Shown here: in pieces, positions 24,771-32,908 of the stretch | Layout of the letters: each line of letters begins with the position of its first letter | Position numbering within the stretch: position 1 is the stretch's first letter | NCBI RefSeq assembly: GCF_010685995.1 | Contig: NZ_JAAGWK010000022.1 | Location: 115,304 to 179,303 of the forward strand | Origin: Goekera deserti | Lineage (GTDB): Bacteria > Actinomycetota > Actinomycetes > Mycobacteriales > Geodermatophilaceae | Direction: 5' to 3' | Length of the DNA stretch: 64,000 nucleotides | Notes under the pieces: generated by a model | Database searches by the model: none | Seen by the model: the letters and a program-made list of their open reading frames with translations, nothing else | Told to the model about the DNA's origin: nothing | Program-made: the position numbers and the translations under genes

Positions 24771-25009
24771 GTTCCGCCCGGACGTGTCCGCGGGAACGTC
24801 ATGCCCGGGCGACTGCGGCGTCGGGCAGTGGCGGTGGGATGGCCGGGGGCGATGGGCACCGAGGGGCGGGGGCGGGCGTGTCCGGGGCCGGCCTCCCGGG
24901 GTGGACGGGTCGGTCTCCTTACCGTCTGCGCGCCGGTACACCCGGCGTGGGAGGGCGACGCCGTACGGGGGCGCCGGCGTCCCGCTCCTCCGACAGTCAG
25001 GGACCCAGC

Positions 25010-26035
25010 ATGTCCACTCCACTGCAGCAGCCCTCGAACGGACGCTCCCACCGGGTGCTGATCGCCGTCGCGGTCGTCGTCGGGCTCATCGTCCTGTCCG
25101 CCCTCGCGTCCGGCGACCTCGGCGGGGCGCTGGCGTTCCTCGGTCTGGTCGTCGTCGGGGTCGGCCTCACCGCAGCTCTCGTCGGACGGGCCCGGTGGGC
25201 GATGATCCAGACACGGCGTGCGGCCGGGGGAGTCGCCGTCGGTGGGGTCGCTCTGCTCGCCGCCGGTGCCGCGTTGCTGCCGAGCACCACCGCGGTCCAG
25301 CCGCTGTCCTCGGACAGCACGCCCACGTCGGCGCCCAGCTCGTCGGACGCCGCACCGTCCGCCCAGCAGCGCGCGGTCGCCGCGGCCCGGCCGACGGCGA
25401 GCGCCACGCCCATTCCGTCGACGCTCCCGCCCGCGCCGGTGCTGGCCCTGGCGTGCCCGGCCGTGACATCCGCGGCAGCTGCCTTCGGGCACCAGGTGGT
25501 GGCGGCCGGGGGCTACACCGTCGGCATCGACTACGGCGACGGCGTGCAGTTCACCAGCGACCCGCGGTACACCGGGGACCCGGCCTACATCGCGGCCGTC
25601 TTCGCGCACACCTACGCCGCCCCGGGCAGCTACACGGTCACCGCCCTGGTCACCGATGCCGCGGGCCAGACCGCGACCACCGCCTGCACCCACACCTGGA
25701 GCGCCCCGGCCCCGGCTCCCGCTCCCGCTCCCGCTCCCGCTCCCGCTCCCGACCGTGCCCCGGCCGCGACCCCGGCTCCGAACCGTCCGCCGGCTCCTGC
25801 ACCCGCTCCGGTTCCTGCGCCGACCCCCAACCGTGCGCCCGCCCCCGCACCCGCCCCGGCACCCGCACCTGCTCCGGTCCCCGCACCTGCTCCGGCCCCC
25901 GCTCCCGATCCAGCGCCGTACTACGCCAACTGCGACGCCGTCCGCGCCGCCGGCGCCGCGCCGATCTACGCGGGCGACCCCGGGTTCCAGGCCAAGTTCG
26001 ACCGCGACAAGGACGGGATCGGCTGCGACACCTGA
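25010..26035 (+). CDS. membrane protein with PKD-like and C-terminal Excalibur domains
   Basis: The 341-aa product has three predicted membrane segments (about 15-33, 38-57, 73-91), a Ser/Thr/Ala-rich linker, and a PKD-like beta domain with VGIDYGDGVQFTSDPRY and FAHTYAAPGSYTVTALV. A long Ala-Pro repeat tract (about 231-300) follows, then a terminal Excalibur domain (YYANCDAVRAAG to DRDKDGIGCDT). Excalibur domains bind calcium through the DxDxDG loop closed by a disulfide. The AP tract is a rigid spacer that would carry the Excalibur domain through the cell wall. The start is ATG 25010. Probable surface protein, ligand unknown. Confidence 0.85.
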   Translation: MSTPLQQPSNGRSHRVLIAVAVVVGLIVLSALASGDLGGALAFLGLVVVGVGLTAALVGRARWAMIQTRRAAGGVAVGGVALLAAGAALLPSTTAVQPLSSDSTPTSAPSSSDAAPSAQQRAVAAARPTASATPIPSTLPPAPVLALACPAVTSAAAAFGHQVVAAGGYTVGIDYGDGVQFTSDPRYTGDPAYIAAVFAHTYAAPGSYTVTALVTDAAGQTATTACTHTWSAPAPAPAPAPAPAPAPDRAPAATPAPNRPPAPAPAPVPAPTPNRAPAPAPAPAPAPAPVPAPAPAPAPDPAPYYANCDAVRAAGAAPIYAGDPGFQAKFDRDKDGIGCDT

Positions 26036-26049
26036 GCCGACGAGGCGTC

Positions 26050-26076
26050 GGGCCGGGGCCGCAGCGGCCCCGGCCC
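26050..26076 (+). terminator. hairpin terminator after the Excalibur gene
   Basis: GGGCCGGGGCCGC (26050-26062) is the exact reverse complement of GCGGCCCCGGCCC (26064-26076), giving a stem of about 11 bp with a realistic loop, 14 nt after the stop codon. Confidence 0.8.
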
Positions 26077-26241
26077 ACCGCCGTCCGGCTCTTCGGCGTC
26101 TCCCGGAACGGCTCTCTCCCGTGAGGATCGCCGGTCATGCTGCACGGCCGGACGGCGGGCACCGGTGCCGGGTCGGACCACCGTCGGGTGTGACGGCTGG
26201 GGTGGGGATGCCGAGAGTGGTGGGGCAGGTCGATCCGGTGC

Positions 26242-26307
26242 CGGGACACGCGGGTGGAACCCTTGTCCCGCGGGCCCCGGTCCGCTGCACTACCGGGATG
26301 AGCGGTC
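26242..26307 (+). repeat. 66-bp repeated segment, copy B
   Basis: This is the counterpart of 24705-24770. It spans the upstream region and the first codons of the NERD-like gene (ATG 26298). It contains GGTGGAACCCTTGTCCC in place of the more GC-rich middle of copy A. Confidence 0.7.
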
Positions 26308-26972
26308 AGCAGGGCGCGGTGGTCGACGGTGGGGCGGGAGCCGGCGGACTCCGGTACGAGGCCCTGCGCCGGCTGCGCGTGGTCCGGGAGACGCGGGTCC
26401 GACCCCGGCTGGCGCACGTCCCGTCGACCCTGCTCGACACCCGGGCCCCCGAGCGTCCCGCCGCCGACGAGGTGGCCGGCAGCGTGCTCGCCGCCACCCG
26501 GCTGCGGCACCGTTGCGGGCCGCACGTGAGCCTGCTCGACGACCGGCTGGTCGCCGCCGGCCGGGTCGACATGATCGCCGTCGCGCGCACCGGTGTGACA
26601 GTCGTGGACGTGCGCCGCTGGCCCCGGATGCGCGTCGAGGTGGCCCGCGCCGCCGGCTTCCTGCCCGCGCCCGGCGAGCGGCTGGTCGTGCAGGGCCAGG
26701 ACCGCACCCGCGTGGTGGCGGAGCTGGAGCGGCAGCGGGCCGCCGTCCGCGCACTGCTGGACACCGCGCCGTGGGGGGCCACGGTGCCCGTGCGCGCGGT
26801 GCTGTGCGTGGTGGACACCGACCTGCCGCTGCTGTCCACGCCCGCCGTGCGCGGCGTGCCGCTGGTCGCCACCTGTCAGCTGTCCCGCCGGCTGAACCGG
26901 GTCGGACCGCTGTCTGACACCGAGCGGGCCCGGGTGCTCGCCCTGCTCGACGGGGCCTGCCCACGCGCCTGA
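26298..26972 (+). CDS. NERD-domain (nuclease-related) protein with altered active site
   Basis: This 224-aa protein matches the nuclease-related NERD fold. It has a helical N-terminus, a GRVDMIAVARTGVTVVDVRRW core, then LVVQGQDRTRVVAELERQRAAVRALL and VPVRAVLCVVDTDLPLL. In typical members the core reads (D)HIAV...VIDAKRY, with a PD-(D/E)xK-like D...DxK arrangement. Here D91 and D104 remain but the lysine position is arginine (R106), so cleavage activity is doubtful. The ATG lies inside a 66-bp segment repeated 1.5 kb upstream. Monocistronic. Confidence 0.7.
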   Translation: MSGQQGAVVDGGAGAGGLRYEALRRLRVVRETRVRPRLAHVPSTLLDTRAPERPAADEVAGSVLAATRLRHRCGPHVSLLDDRLVAAGRVDMIAVARTGVTVVDVRRWPRMRVEVARAAGFLPAPGERLVVQGQDRTRVVAELERQRAAVRALLDTAPWGATVPVRAVLCVVDTDLPLLSTPAVRGVPLVATCQLSRRLNRVGPLSDTERARVLALLDGACPRA

Positions 26973-26982
26973 GCCGTCTTCC

Positions 26983-26998
26983 TCAACCGAACGGTTGA
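26983..26998. promoter_or_regulatory. ArsR-type operator 1
   Basis: TCAACCGAACGGTTGA is a palindrome with TCAACC/GGTTGA arms. It overlaps the -35 hexamer (26995-27000) of the following gene, as expected for self-repression by the ArsR protein. Confidence 0.75.
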
Positions 26999-27023
26999 CT
27001 GAGTCCGATCGCGGGTCTACCGT
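26995..27023 (+). promoter_or_regulatory. promoter of the ArsR-AHSA1 operon
   Basis: TTGACT (26995-27000) and TACCGT (27018-27023) are separated by exactly 17 bp and sit between two operator palindromes. Confidence 0.7.
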
Positions 27024-27025
27024 CT

Positions 27026-27045
27026 CCTCAACCGATCAGTTGAGG
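27026..27045. promoter_or_regulatory. ArsR-type operator 2
   Basis: CCTCAACCGATCAGTTGAGG is a 20-bp near-perfect palindrome sharing TCAACCGA with operator 1, located from just after the -10 to 11 bp before the start codon. Confidence 0.78.
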
Positions 27046-27056
27046 ACGGAGATCGC

Positions 27057-27467
27057 ATGGCCGACGCACTGTCCCGGGTGTTCGCCGCCCTGGCCGACCC
27101 GACCCGGCGCGACATGGTGGCCCGGCTCGCCCTGGCCGACGCCGGCGTCAGCGAGCTCGCCGAGCCCTACGGCATGAGCCTGCAGGCGGTGTCCAAGCAC
27201 GTGCGCGTGCTGGAGGACGCCGGCCTGGTCAGCCGCCGCCGGGAGGCGCAGCGACGCCCGGTGCACCTGGAGGCCGACGTGCTGGACCTCATGACCGGCT
27301 GGGTCGAGCGCTTCCGCCGCCAGGCCGAGGAGCGCTACCGCCGGCTCGACGACGTCCTCGCCTCCCTGCCCGACGACCCACCCGACGGGGCACCCGACGG
27401 GGCACCGGACACCGACCCGCCCGACACCGATCCACCCGGCGCACGACCGACAGGAGAACCGGCATGA
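27057..27467 (+). CDS. ArsR-family transcriptional repressor
   Basis: This 136-aa winged-helix regulator carries the ArsR signature: FAALADPTRRDMVARLALADAGVSELAEPYGMSLQAVSKHVRVLEDAGLVSRR, with the recognition helix at about residues 40-55. There is no metal-binding cysteine motif, and the C-terminus is an acidic, Pro/Asp-rich repeat tail (DPPDGAPDGAPDTDPPDTDPP). It overlaps the AHSA1 gene by 4 nt, a widespread actinobacterial pairing in which the regulator controls a small START-fold protein. Two palindromes flank the promoter and support autorepression. Confidence 0.92.
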   Translation: MADALSRVFAALADPTRRDMVARLALADAGVSELAEPYGMSLQAVSKHVRVLEDAGLVSRRREAQRRPVHLEADVLDLMTGWVERFRRQAEERYRRLDDVLASLPDDPPDGAPDGAPDTDPPDTDPPGARPTGEPA

Positions 27468-27946
27468 CCAGCACCCGCACGAACGAGACCCGCATCGACG
27501 TCCCCGCAGACGTCCCCCTGGTGCGCATCACCCGGGAGTTCGACGCGCCCCCGGCGCGGGTGTTCCGGGCGCACGTCGACCCGGAGCTGGTCGCGCGCTG
27601 GCTGGGCCCCCGCGCGATGGAGATGCGGATCGACCACTACGACTGCCGCACCGGCGGCTCCTACCGGTACCTGCACGTCGGCGGGGGTGCCGAGCACGGG
27701 TTCCACGGCGCCTTCCACGAGGTCCGCGACGGCGAGCTGATCGTGCAGACCTTCACCTGGGAGGGCATGCCGGACGGTGTCGCGCTGGAGAAGCTGGTGT
27801 TCACCGACCTCGGCGACGGCCGCACCCGGCTGACCGCCACCTCGCTGGTCGACTCCTTCGCCGACCGGGACGCCTTCGTGGCCGGCGGCATGGAGGTGGG
27901 GGTGCGGGAGTCCTACGAGCGGCTGGAGGAGCTGCTCACCCGGTGA
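27464..27946 (+). CDS. SRPBCC/AHSA1-family protein
   Basis: This 160-aa protein has the helix-grip START-like fold of the AHSA1 group. It opens with VRITREFDAPPARVFRAHVDPELVARWLGP, followed by the GGSYRYLHVGGG strand and FHEVRDGELIVQTFTWEG, and ends with ESYERLEELL. Members bind hydrophobic small molecules. The partner of an ArsR repressor may bind or process the inducing compound. The ATG overlaps the regulator stop by 4 nt. Confidence 0.9.
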   Translation: MTSTRTNETRIDVPADVPLVRITREFDAPPARVFRAHVDPELVARWLGPRAMEMRIDHYDCRTGGSYRYLHVGGGAEHGFHGAFHEVRDGELIVQTFTWEGMPDGVALEKLVFTDLGDGRTRLTATSLVDSFADRDAFVAGGMEVGVRESYERLEELLTR

Positions 27947-28040
27947 CCACCGGGGGAGGAGGATGCGTGGGACAGCGCCCGGGTGGGCAGGAGGAGCGCC
28001 GACCACGGGGCCACGCACGCACCGATCCAGGAGGTACGTC

Positions 28041-28184
28041 ATGGGCATGCTCAAGGGACTGTTGAAGACGGTCGTCGTCCAGCAGGTGATCACCCAGGCC
28101 CGCAAGCCGGAGAACCAGCGCAAGGCCAAGGAGCTGGTGCAGCAGCTGATGAACAAGAACAAGGGTCGCGGCCCCCGCCGCTGA
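28041..28184 (+). CDS. small basic protein, 47 aa
   Basis: An excellent ribosome site (AGGAGG) lies 6 bases before ATG 28041. The product has a hydrophobic N-terminal helix (GMLKGLLKTVVVQQVITQA) followed by a lysine/arginine-rich tail ending NKNKGRGPRR. It could be a small membrane-associated or nucleic-acid-binding protein. I do not recognise a family. A frame extending 26 codons upstream lacks a ribosome site and is not preferred. The gene ends 6 bp before a strong terminator, so it is probably the last gene of the ArsR transcript or stands alone. Confidence 0.65.
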   Translation: MGMLKGLLKTVVVQQVITQARKPENQRKAKELVQQLMNKNKGRGPRR

Positions 28185-28190
28185 GCCCGT

Positions 28191-28236
28191 ACGACGAGGA
28201 CCCCTCCACCCAGCCCGGTGGAGGGGTCCTCGTCGT
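28191..28236 (+). terminator. 20-bp-stem terminator
   Basis: The bases 28191-28210 pair perfectly with 28217-28236 around a 6-nt loop (core GAGGACCCCTCCACC). It directly follows the 47-aa gene and separates it from the monooxygenase gene. Confidence 0.9.
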
Positions 28237-28278
28237 CTGCGGGGAATGGCGGGGGTCCGCCGCCGGGTTCGGGCTCAC

Positions 28279-29295
28279 ATGCCCACGTCCTCGACACCGC
28301 TGCAGAAGCTCGGCTTCCTCACCATCGGCACGTTCGACGGTGACGACCCGGGCCCCGGCATGGAGGCGCTGCTGGCCGAGATCGAGCTCGGTGAGCAGCT
28401 CGGCCTCGACAGCGCCTGGCTGCGGCACCGGCACCTGCAGCACGGCGTCTCCTCCCCGGTCGCCGTCATGGCCGCCGCCTCGCAGCGCACCTCGCGGATC
28501 GAGCTGGGCACCGCGGTCACCCCGCTGGCCTGGGAGAACCCGCTGCGGCTGGCCGAGGACCTGGCCACCGTCGACGTCCTCAGCGGCGGGCGGGTCAACC
28601 CCGGGGTGAGCGTCGGGCAGCCCATGCACTGGGACGACGTCCGGGCGGCGCTCTACCCGGACACCGCCGACGCCGAGGACTTCGGCTACGAGCGGGTGCT
28701 GCGGCTGGTGCGACACCTGCGCGGTGACCCGGCCAGCTCGTTCAGCGGCGTGCGCGGCATCGAGGTCTTCTCCGACCGGGTGCAGCCGCACTCGCCCGGT
28801 CTGCACGAGCGGGTCTGGTACGGCGCCAGCAGCCTGGCATCGGCCCGCTGGGCCGGTGAGCAGGGGCTGAACCTGCTGACCAGCAGCGTGGTCAAGGCCG
28901 ACGGGCCCGGCTCGTTCGCGGAGCTGCAGCGCGCGCACGTCGAGACGTTCCGCGCCCACCACCCGCTCGGGGACGCCGCCCGCGTCTCCCAGGGACTGGT
29001 CGTCATCCCCACCGACACCGCGACGCCGGCCCAGCGGGAGAAGTACGCGGCGTACGCGGCCTCCCGGCTGCCCCGGACGGCGAGCCCGCAGGGGCCCGCG
29101 CGGCTGCTGTTCGCCCCGGACGTCGTCGGCACCTCCGAGCAGATCGCCGAGCAGCTGTACGCGCACCCGGCCTTCCAGCTGGTCACCGAGGTCGCCTTCG
29201 CGCTGCCGTTCAGCTTCGAGCACGACGACTACGTGCAGATCCTCACCGACATGGCCACCCGGCTCGGACCGGCCCTGGGCTGGCAGCCCGGCTGA
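28279..29295 (+). CDS. luciferase-like (LLM) flavin-dependent oxidoreductase
   Basis: This 338-aa protein of the bacterial luciferase family has LGFLTIGTFDG at the first beta strand, RIELGTAVTPLAWENPLRLAEDLATVDVLSGGRVNPGVSVG around the flavin-binding site, and WYGASSLASARWAGEQGLNLL later. It stands alone between two terminator-like structures and is not linked to the sulfur operon monooxygenases, from which it is divergent in sequence. The cofactor could be FMN or F420. The substrate is unknown. I chose ATG 28279 over 28246, which would lie against the terminator. Confidence 0.85.
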   Translation: MPTSSTPLQKLGFLTIGTFDGDDPGPGMEALLAEIELGEQLGLDSAWLRHRHLQHGVSSPVAVMAAASQRTSRIELGTAVTPLAWENPLRLAEDLATVDVLSGGRVNPGVSVGQPMHWDDVRAALYPDTADAEDFGYERVLRLVRHLRGDPASSFSGVRGIEVFSDRVQPHSPGLHERVWYGASSLASARWAGEQGLNLLTSSVVKADGPGSFAELQRAHVETFRAHHPLGDAARVSQGLVVIPTDTATPAQREKYAAYAASRLPRTASPQGPARLLFAPDVVGTSEQIAEQLYAHPAFQLVTEVAFALPFSFEHDDYVQILTDMATRLGPALGWQPG

Positions 29296-29386
29296 ACCGC
29301 GCCCGGCCGGGACGACCACCGGCCGGAGCGGGGCAGCACGAGCAGCAGGCCGACGCCGGACCCGCGGCGCGGGGCAGGATGGCCCG

Positions 29387-29857
29387 GTGCCAGCTCGCCA
29401 CAGTGCCGGGATCCTGCTCCACCGCCGCGCCGCCGACGGCACCGTCGAGGTGCTGATCGGGCACATGGGCGGGCCGTTCTGGGCCCGCAAGGACGAGCAC
29501 GCCTGGTCGATCCCCAAGGGCGAGCTGGAGCCGGGGGACGACGCGTTCGCCGCGGCGCTGCGGGAGTTCGAGGAGGAGATCGGCTCCCCGGTGCCGGCCG
29601 AGGACTTCGTGCCGCTCGGGCAGGTGCGCGCCGGCAAGCTGCTCACCGTCTGGGCGGCGCGCGGCGACCTGGACGCCGACGCCGCCCGCAGCACCACCTT
29701 CAGCATGGAGTGGCCGCCCCGGTCGGGCCGGGTGCAGGAGTTCCCGGAGATCGACCGGGCGCTGTGGGCGCCGCTGGAGCAGGCGCGCCGGCTGCTGGTG
29801 AAGGGCCAGCTGCCCTTCCTCGACCGGCTGCGGGACCACCTCGCCGCCCACCCCTGA
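29387..29857 (+). CDS. Nudix hydrolase (paralog 2)
   Basis: This 156-aa Nudix hydrolase has SWSIPKGELEPGDDAFAAALREFEEEIGSPV as its Nudix region. It closely parallels the protein at 23221-23685: both open (A/T)RHxAGILL(Y/H)RRAADG, have the GHxGGP turn, FVPLG and a C-terminal LDRL. Both genes start with GTG preceded by GGCAGGATG. This suggests a local duplication 6 kb apart. The substrate is unknown. Confidence 0.88.
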   Translation: MPARHSAGILLHRRAADGTVEVLIGHMGGPFWARKDEHAWSIPKGELEPGDDAFAAALREFEEEIGSPVPAEDFVPLGQVRAGKLLTVWAARGDLDADAARSTTFSMEWPPRSGRVQEFPEIDRALWAPLEQARRLLVKGQLPFLDRLRDHLAAHP

Positions 29858-29948
29858 CCGGCCGGACGGCGGCACGCGGATCGTCACGCCGACCGGGCCC
29901 AGGGTGCCGGCCCCCACGGGTGCAGCAGCGGAGGCCGGGCATCTGCCC

Positions 29949-29970
29949 GGGACCGGCCAGGACCGGTCCC
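29949..29970 (+). terminator. possible hairpin after the Nudix gene
   Basis: GGGACCGG (29949-29956) pairs with CCGGTCCC (29963-29970), an 8-bp stem with a 6-nt loop, in the 241-bp gap between the convergent Nudix and ligase genes. Weak but correctly placed. Confidence 0.4.
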
Positions 29971-30098
29971 CTCGTGGCCGATCACGGGTCACTGCCGGCA
30001 CCCGGGCCCCCGGGACGACGTCGGGGTCGACGGGCTGAGCTGCGGACCGGCCGGCAGGACCGTCCCGGTGTGTGCGGTCGTGGGTCGAGGCGTGCCGG

Positions 30099-31115
30099 TC
30101 ACAGCGGCGGCAGGTCCTCCGGCCGCAGGTCCGGGCGGGGGCGCAGGTAGCGCACCGGGTGCCGGAACACCCCGGCGGTGAAGGCGGCGTCCGCGCTGAC
30201 CTCCACCACCACGGTCGGCTCCACCCGGGTCAGCTCCACCTGCAGCCGGCCGCCGCCGAAGCGCCCGGTGCCGATCCGCGCCGGCCACGGGTGCCCACCG
30301 GCGGAGGGGGCGAGCAGCCCGTCCAGGGTGACCGCCTGCGCGCCGGACAGCGGCGTGGTGCGCCCGACGACCACCAGCTCCCCGGCCCGGTGCCGGCCGA
30401 GCACCAGCTGGCTCGGCCGCTGCAGCCGGCCGATCATGCCGCCGACGACCACCTCGGCGGTCTCCCACGACTTGACCTTGAGCCAGTCGCGGGCACCGGG
30501 CCGGTAGCGGCCGGCCCCGGCCTTGACGACCAGGCCCTCGACCCCGGCCGGCCGGTACTCCCGGGACCACTGCAGCGCCTGCGCCGGGTCGCCGGTCGCG
30601 GGGCACAGCTGCAGCGGCGGGGCCCAGCCGGCGGCCAGCGACTCCAGCTCCGCGCGGCGCCGTGCGGCCGGCAACCCGCGCAGGTCGCCGTACCGCGCGG
30701 CGAGCACGTCGAACACCACCAGGGACGCCGGGTGCCGGGCCACCAGCGGGCCGAGCCGGCCGATCCCGGTGACCAGGCGGCGCTGGAGCAGGGAGAAGTC
30801 GAGCCGGTCGTCGTGCCACACCACCACCTCGCCGTCGACGACGGTGCCCGGCCGCAGCTGGGCGTGCGCGGCGGCGGCGACGTCGGGGAACCGGTCGGTG
30901 AGGTCGCGTCCCTGCCGGGACCACACCCGGGTGCCGGCGGCGTCCCGGACGACGGCGACCCGGAAGCCGTCCCACTTCGGCTCGTAGCGAGCTCCCCCGG
31001 GCAGCGACCCGGGGGCCGGCAGCGCGGTGACCGGTTTGGCCAGCGCGACCGCGACCGGGCCGGCCAGCTCCGGCGGCAGGCCGGGGACGTCCCGGGCGAC
31101 GCTGGTCCTCGGCAT
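30099..31115 (-). CDS. ATP-dependent DNA ligase (LigC/LigD-type)
   Basis: This 338-aa ligase has adenylation motif I YEPKWDGFR (nucleophile K47), motif III VDGEVVVW, motif IIIa VVFDVLA, motif IV GVEGLVVKAGAGRYRPGARDW and motif V WLKVKSW. An OB-fold (GGRLQVELTRVEPTVVVEVS) completes it. It has no polymerase or phosphoesterase domain, so it is like the stand-alone LigC proteins of mycobacteria, which act as backup ligases in end-joining or base excision repair. No Ku gene is visible in the window. It is divergent from the acyl-CoA ligase, with a 212-bp shared upstream region. Confidence 0.92.
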   Translation of the reverse strand: MPRTSVARDVPGLPPELAGPVAVALAKPVTALPAPGSLPGGARYEPKWDGFRVAVVRDAAGTRVWSRQGRDLTDRFPDVAAAAHAQLRPGTVVDGEVVVWHDDRLDFSLLQRRLVTGIGRLGPLVARHPASLVVFDVLAARYGDLRGLPAARRRAELESLAAGWAPPLQLCPATGDPAQALQWSREYRPAGVEGLVVKAGAGRYRPGARDWLKVKSWETAEVVVGGMIGRLQRPSQLVLGRHRAGELVVVGRTTPLSGAQAVTLDGLLAPSAGGHPWPARIGTGRFGGGRLQVELTRVEPTVVVEVSADAAFTAGVFRHPVRYLRPRPDLRPEDLPPL

Positions 31116-31327
31116 CCCGACAGGCTGCGGCAGCGGCGGCGTCCGCGCTGGTCACCGGGGCGCGGCGGGCGCGCAGCGTGTGCGCCCGCCGCCGCTGCGC
31201 CGACGACCGGGGCGACGTCCTCACCCGGACGGGTCGGGCCGTGCACGCGCTGGTGGTGGCGTGGGGCACAGGGCGGTGGGCCAAGATGGCGGCCGGGTGG
31301 CGACGCGGCCACCGGACGGGAGCACCG

Positions 31328-32854
31328 ATGAGCACGCAGTACCCCTTCGACCGCACCGGCACCGAGGTCGGGGACGACGGCATCCGGCGCTACACCGACC
31401 TGCCGGAGGACGTCGTCCAGATGCTCCGGCACACCGTCGACCGCTTCGGTGACCGCACCGCCGTCGTCGAGGTGGGCGGCCCGTCCGCCACCTACGCCGA
31501 GCTGTGGTCCCGCGCCGCCCGGGTGGCCGGGGGACTGTGCGCGGCCGGTGTCGCCCCCGGCGACCGGGTGGCCGTGCACCTGGGCAACGGGCTGGACTGG
31601 CTGCTGGCCTACTGGGGCACGCTGCTGGCCGGCGGGATCGTGGTGCCGGTGAACACCCGGCTGGCCGAGGCCGAGGTGGCGTTCGTCCTGGAGGACTGCG
31701 GCGCCCGGTACGTCGTCCGGCCCGGGGAGCCGCTGCCCGACGGGGAGCCGGTGCAGGCCCACCGCGCCGCGCACCGGGACGTCGCGTCGCTGTTCTACAC
31801 CAGCGGCACGACCGGCCGGCCCAAGGGCGCGATGAACACCCACGAGAACCTGCTGTCCAACGTCGAGTCCTCGATCCGCTGCTCCCGGCTGGTGCGCGAC
31901 GGCAGCGCCCACTCGGTCGCGCTCGTCTCGGTGCCGCTGTTCCACGTCACCGGCTGCAACTCCCAGATGCTCACCCAGCTGGCCATCGGCGGCACCGTGG
32001 TCGTGCTGCCCCGGCTCGACCTGCCGGCCCTCATCGACGCCGTGTCGCGGTACCGGGTCACGATGATGACGACGGTGCCGACGATCTGGGAGCTGACCCT
32101 GCGGCACCCCGACCTGGCCGGGGCCGACCTGTCCAGCCTGCGCACGGTGAACTACGGCGGTGCGCCCATCGCCCCGGAGCTGGTGCACCGGCTGCGCGCG
32201 GTGTTCCCGACCGCGCGGCTCGGCAACGGATTCGGGATGAGCGAGGCCGCCGCGCTGATCACGTTCCTGCCCGACGAGTACTCGCACGACCACCCCGACT
32301 CGGTGGGGTTCCCCATCCCCGTGGTCGACGTCCGGGTCGAGCACCCCGACCCGGTCAGCGGCGTGGGCGAGCTGCTGGTCCGCGGTCAGAACGTGGCCGC
32401 CGGCTACTGGGGTGACCCCGCGCGCACCGCGGAGACGTTCGTCGACGGCTGGCTGCACACCGGTGACCTCGCCCGCATCGACGACGGCATGGTGCGGATC
32501 GTGGACCGGGTCAAGGACATGATCAACCGCGGCGGGGAGAACGTGTACTGCGTGGAGGTGGAGAACGCGCTCGCCGCCCACCCCGACGTCGTGGAGGTGG
32601 CGGTCGTGGGCGTCGCGGACCCGGTGATGGGGGAGAAGGTGGGCGCCGTCGTCCAGCCCCGTCCGGGGGTGGGCGCCGAGGAACTGGTGCCCTCGCTGAT
32701 CGCGCACGCCCGCGGGCTGCTGGCCGACTACAAGGTGCCCCAGTTCGTCCGGGTGCTCGACGTCCCGCTGCCCCGCAACGCCAGCGGCAAGGTGCTCAAG
32801 CGCCCGCTGCGCGCCACCACCGGCTGGACCGAGGTGCCCCGGGCGCCGCGCTGA
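31328..32854 (+). CDS. acyl-CoA synthetase (AMP-forming)
   Basis: This 508-aa ANL-superfamily enzyme activates a carboxylic acid via an acyl-adenylate. The P-loop reads SLFYTSGTTGRPKGAMNTHENLL, the A5 region GFGMSEAAA, A7 GWLHTGDLARID, A8 RVKDMINRGGENVY and A10 PRNASGKVLKR with the catalytic lysine. The motifs are complete and the length is normal. The start at ATG 31328 follows GGAGCACC. Chain length is not predictable, but the FadD3/FadD13-like length suits a medium-chain or ring-fragment acid. It is monocistronic. Confidence 0.92.
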   Translation: MSTQYPFDRTGTEVGDDGIRRYTDLPEDVVQMLRHTVDRFGDRTAVVEVGGPSATYAELWSRAARVAGGLCAAGVAPGDRVAVHLGNGLDWLLAYWGTLLAGGIVVPVNTRLAEAEVAFVLEDCGARYVVRPGEPLPDGEPVQAHRAAHRDVASLFYTSGTTGRPKGAMNTHENLLSNVESSIRCSRLVRDGSAHSVALVSVPLFHVTGCNSQMLTQLAIGGTVVVLPRLDLPALIDAVSRYRVTMMTTVPTIWELTLRHPDLAGADLSSLRTVNYGGAPIAPELVHRLRAVFPTARLGNGFGMSEAAALITFLPDEYSHDHPDSVGFPIPVVDVRVEHPDPVSGVGELLVRGQNVAAGYWGDPARTAETFVDGWLHTGDLARIDDGMVRIVDRVKDMINRGGENVYCVEVENALAAHPDVVEVAVVGVADPVMGEKVGAVVQPRPGVGAEELVPSLIAHARGLLADYKVPQFVRVLDVPLPRNASGKVLKRPLRATTGWTEVPRAPR

Positions 32855-32908
32855 CGGATCCGCCGCGCGGGGGAGTCGGGGAGCGCCCGGCTGCGGCACA
32901 CTGCCCCC

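Larger units (their letters stand above)
24565..25009. other. 445-bp gap: terminator plus copy A of a 66-bp repeated segment
   Basis: After the terminator hairpin I see no convincing gene. Positions 24705-24770 match 26242-26307 without gaps at about 51 of 66 bases, both ending in ATGAGCGG. In copy A the open frame that follows runs into the Excalibur gene but shows no recognisable domain and has GC-rich noise-like codons, so it is not called as coding. Confidence 0.6.

Noticed and set aside
25695..25915. CCCGCTCCCG-type repeats considered as a minisatellite or regulatory array
   Set aside because: They encode the Ala-Pro spacer of the Excalibur protein, and codon constraints explain the pattern.
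27963..28184. A 73-aa version of the small basic protein starting at 27963
   Set aside because: It has no ribosome site and a noise-like N-terminus. ATG 28041 has a perfect AGGAGG.
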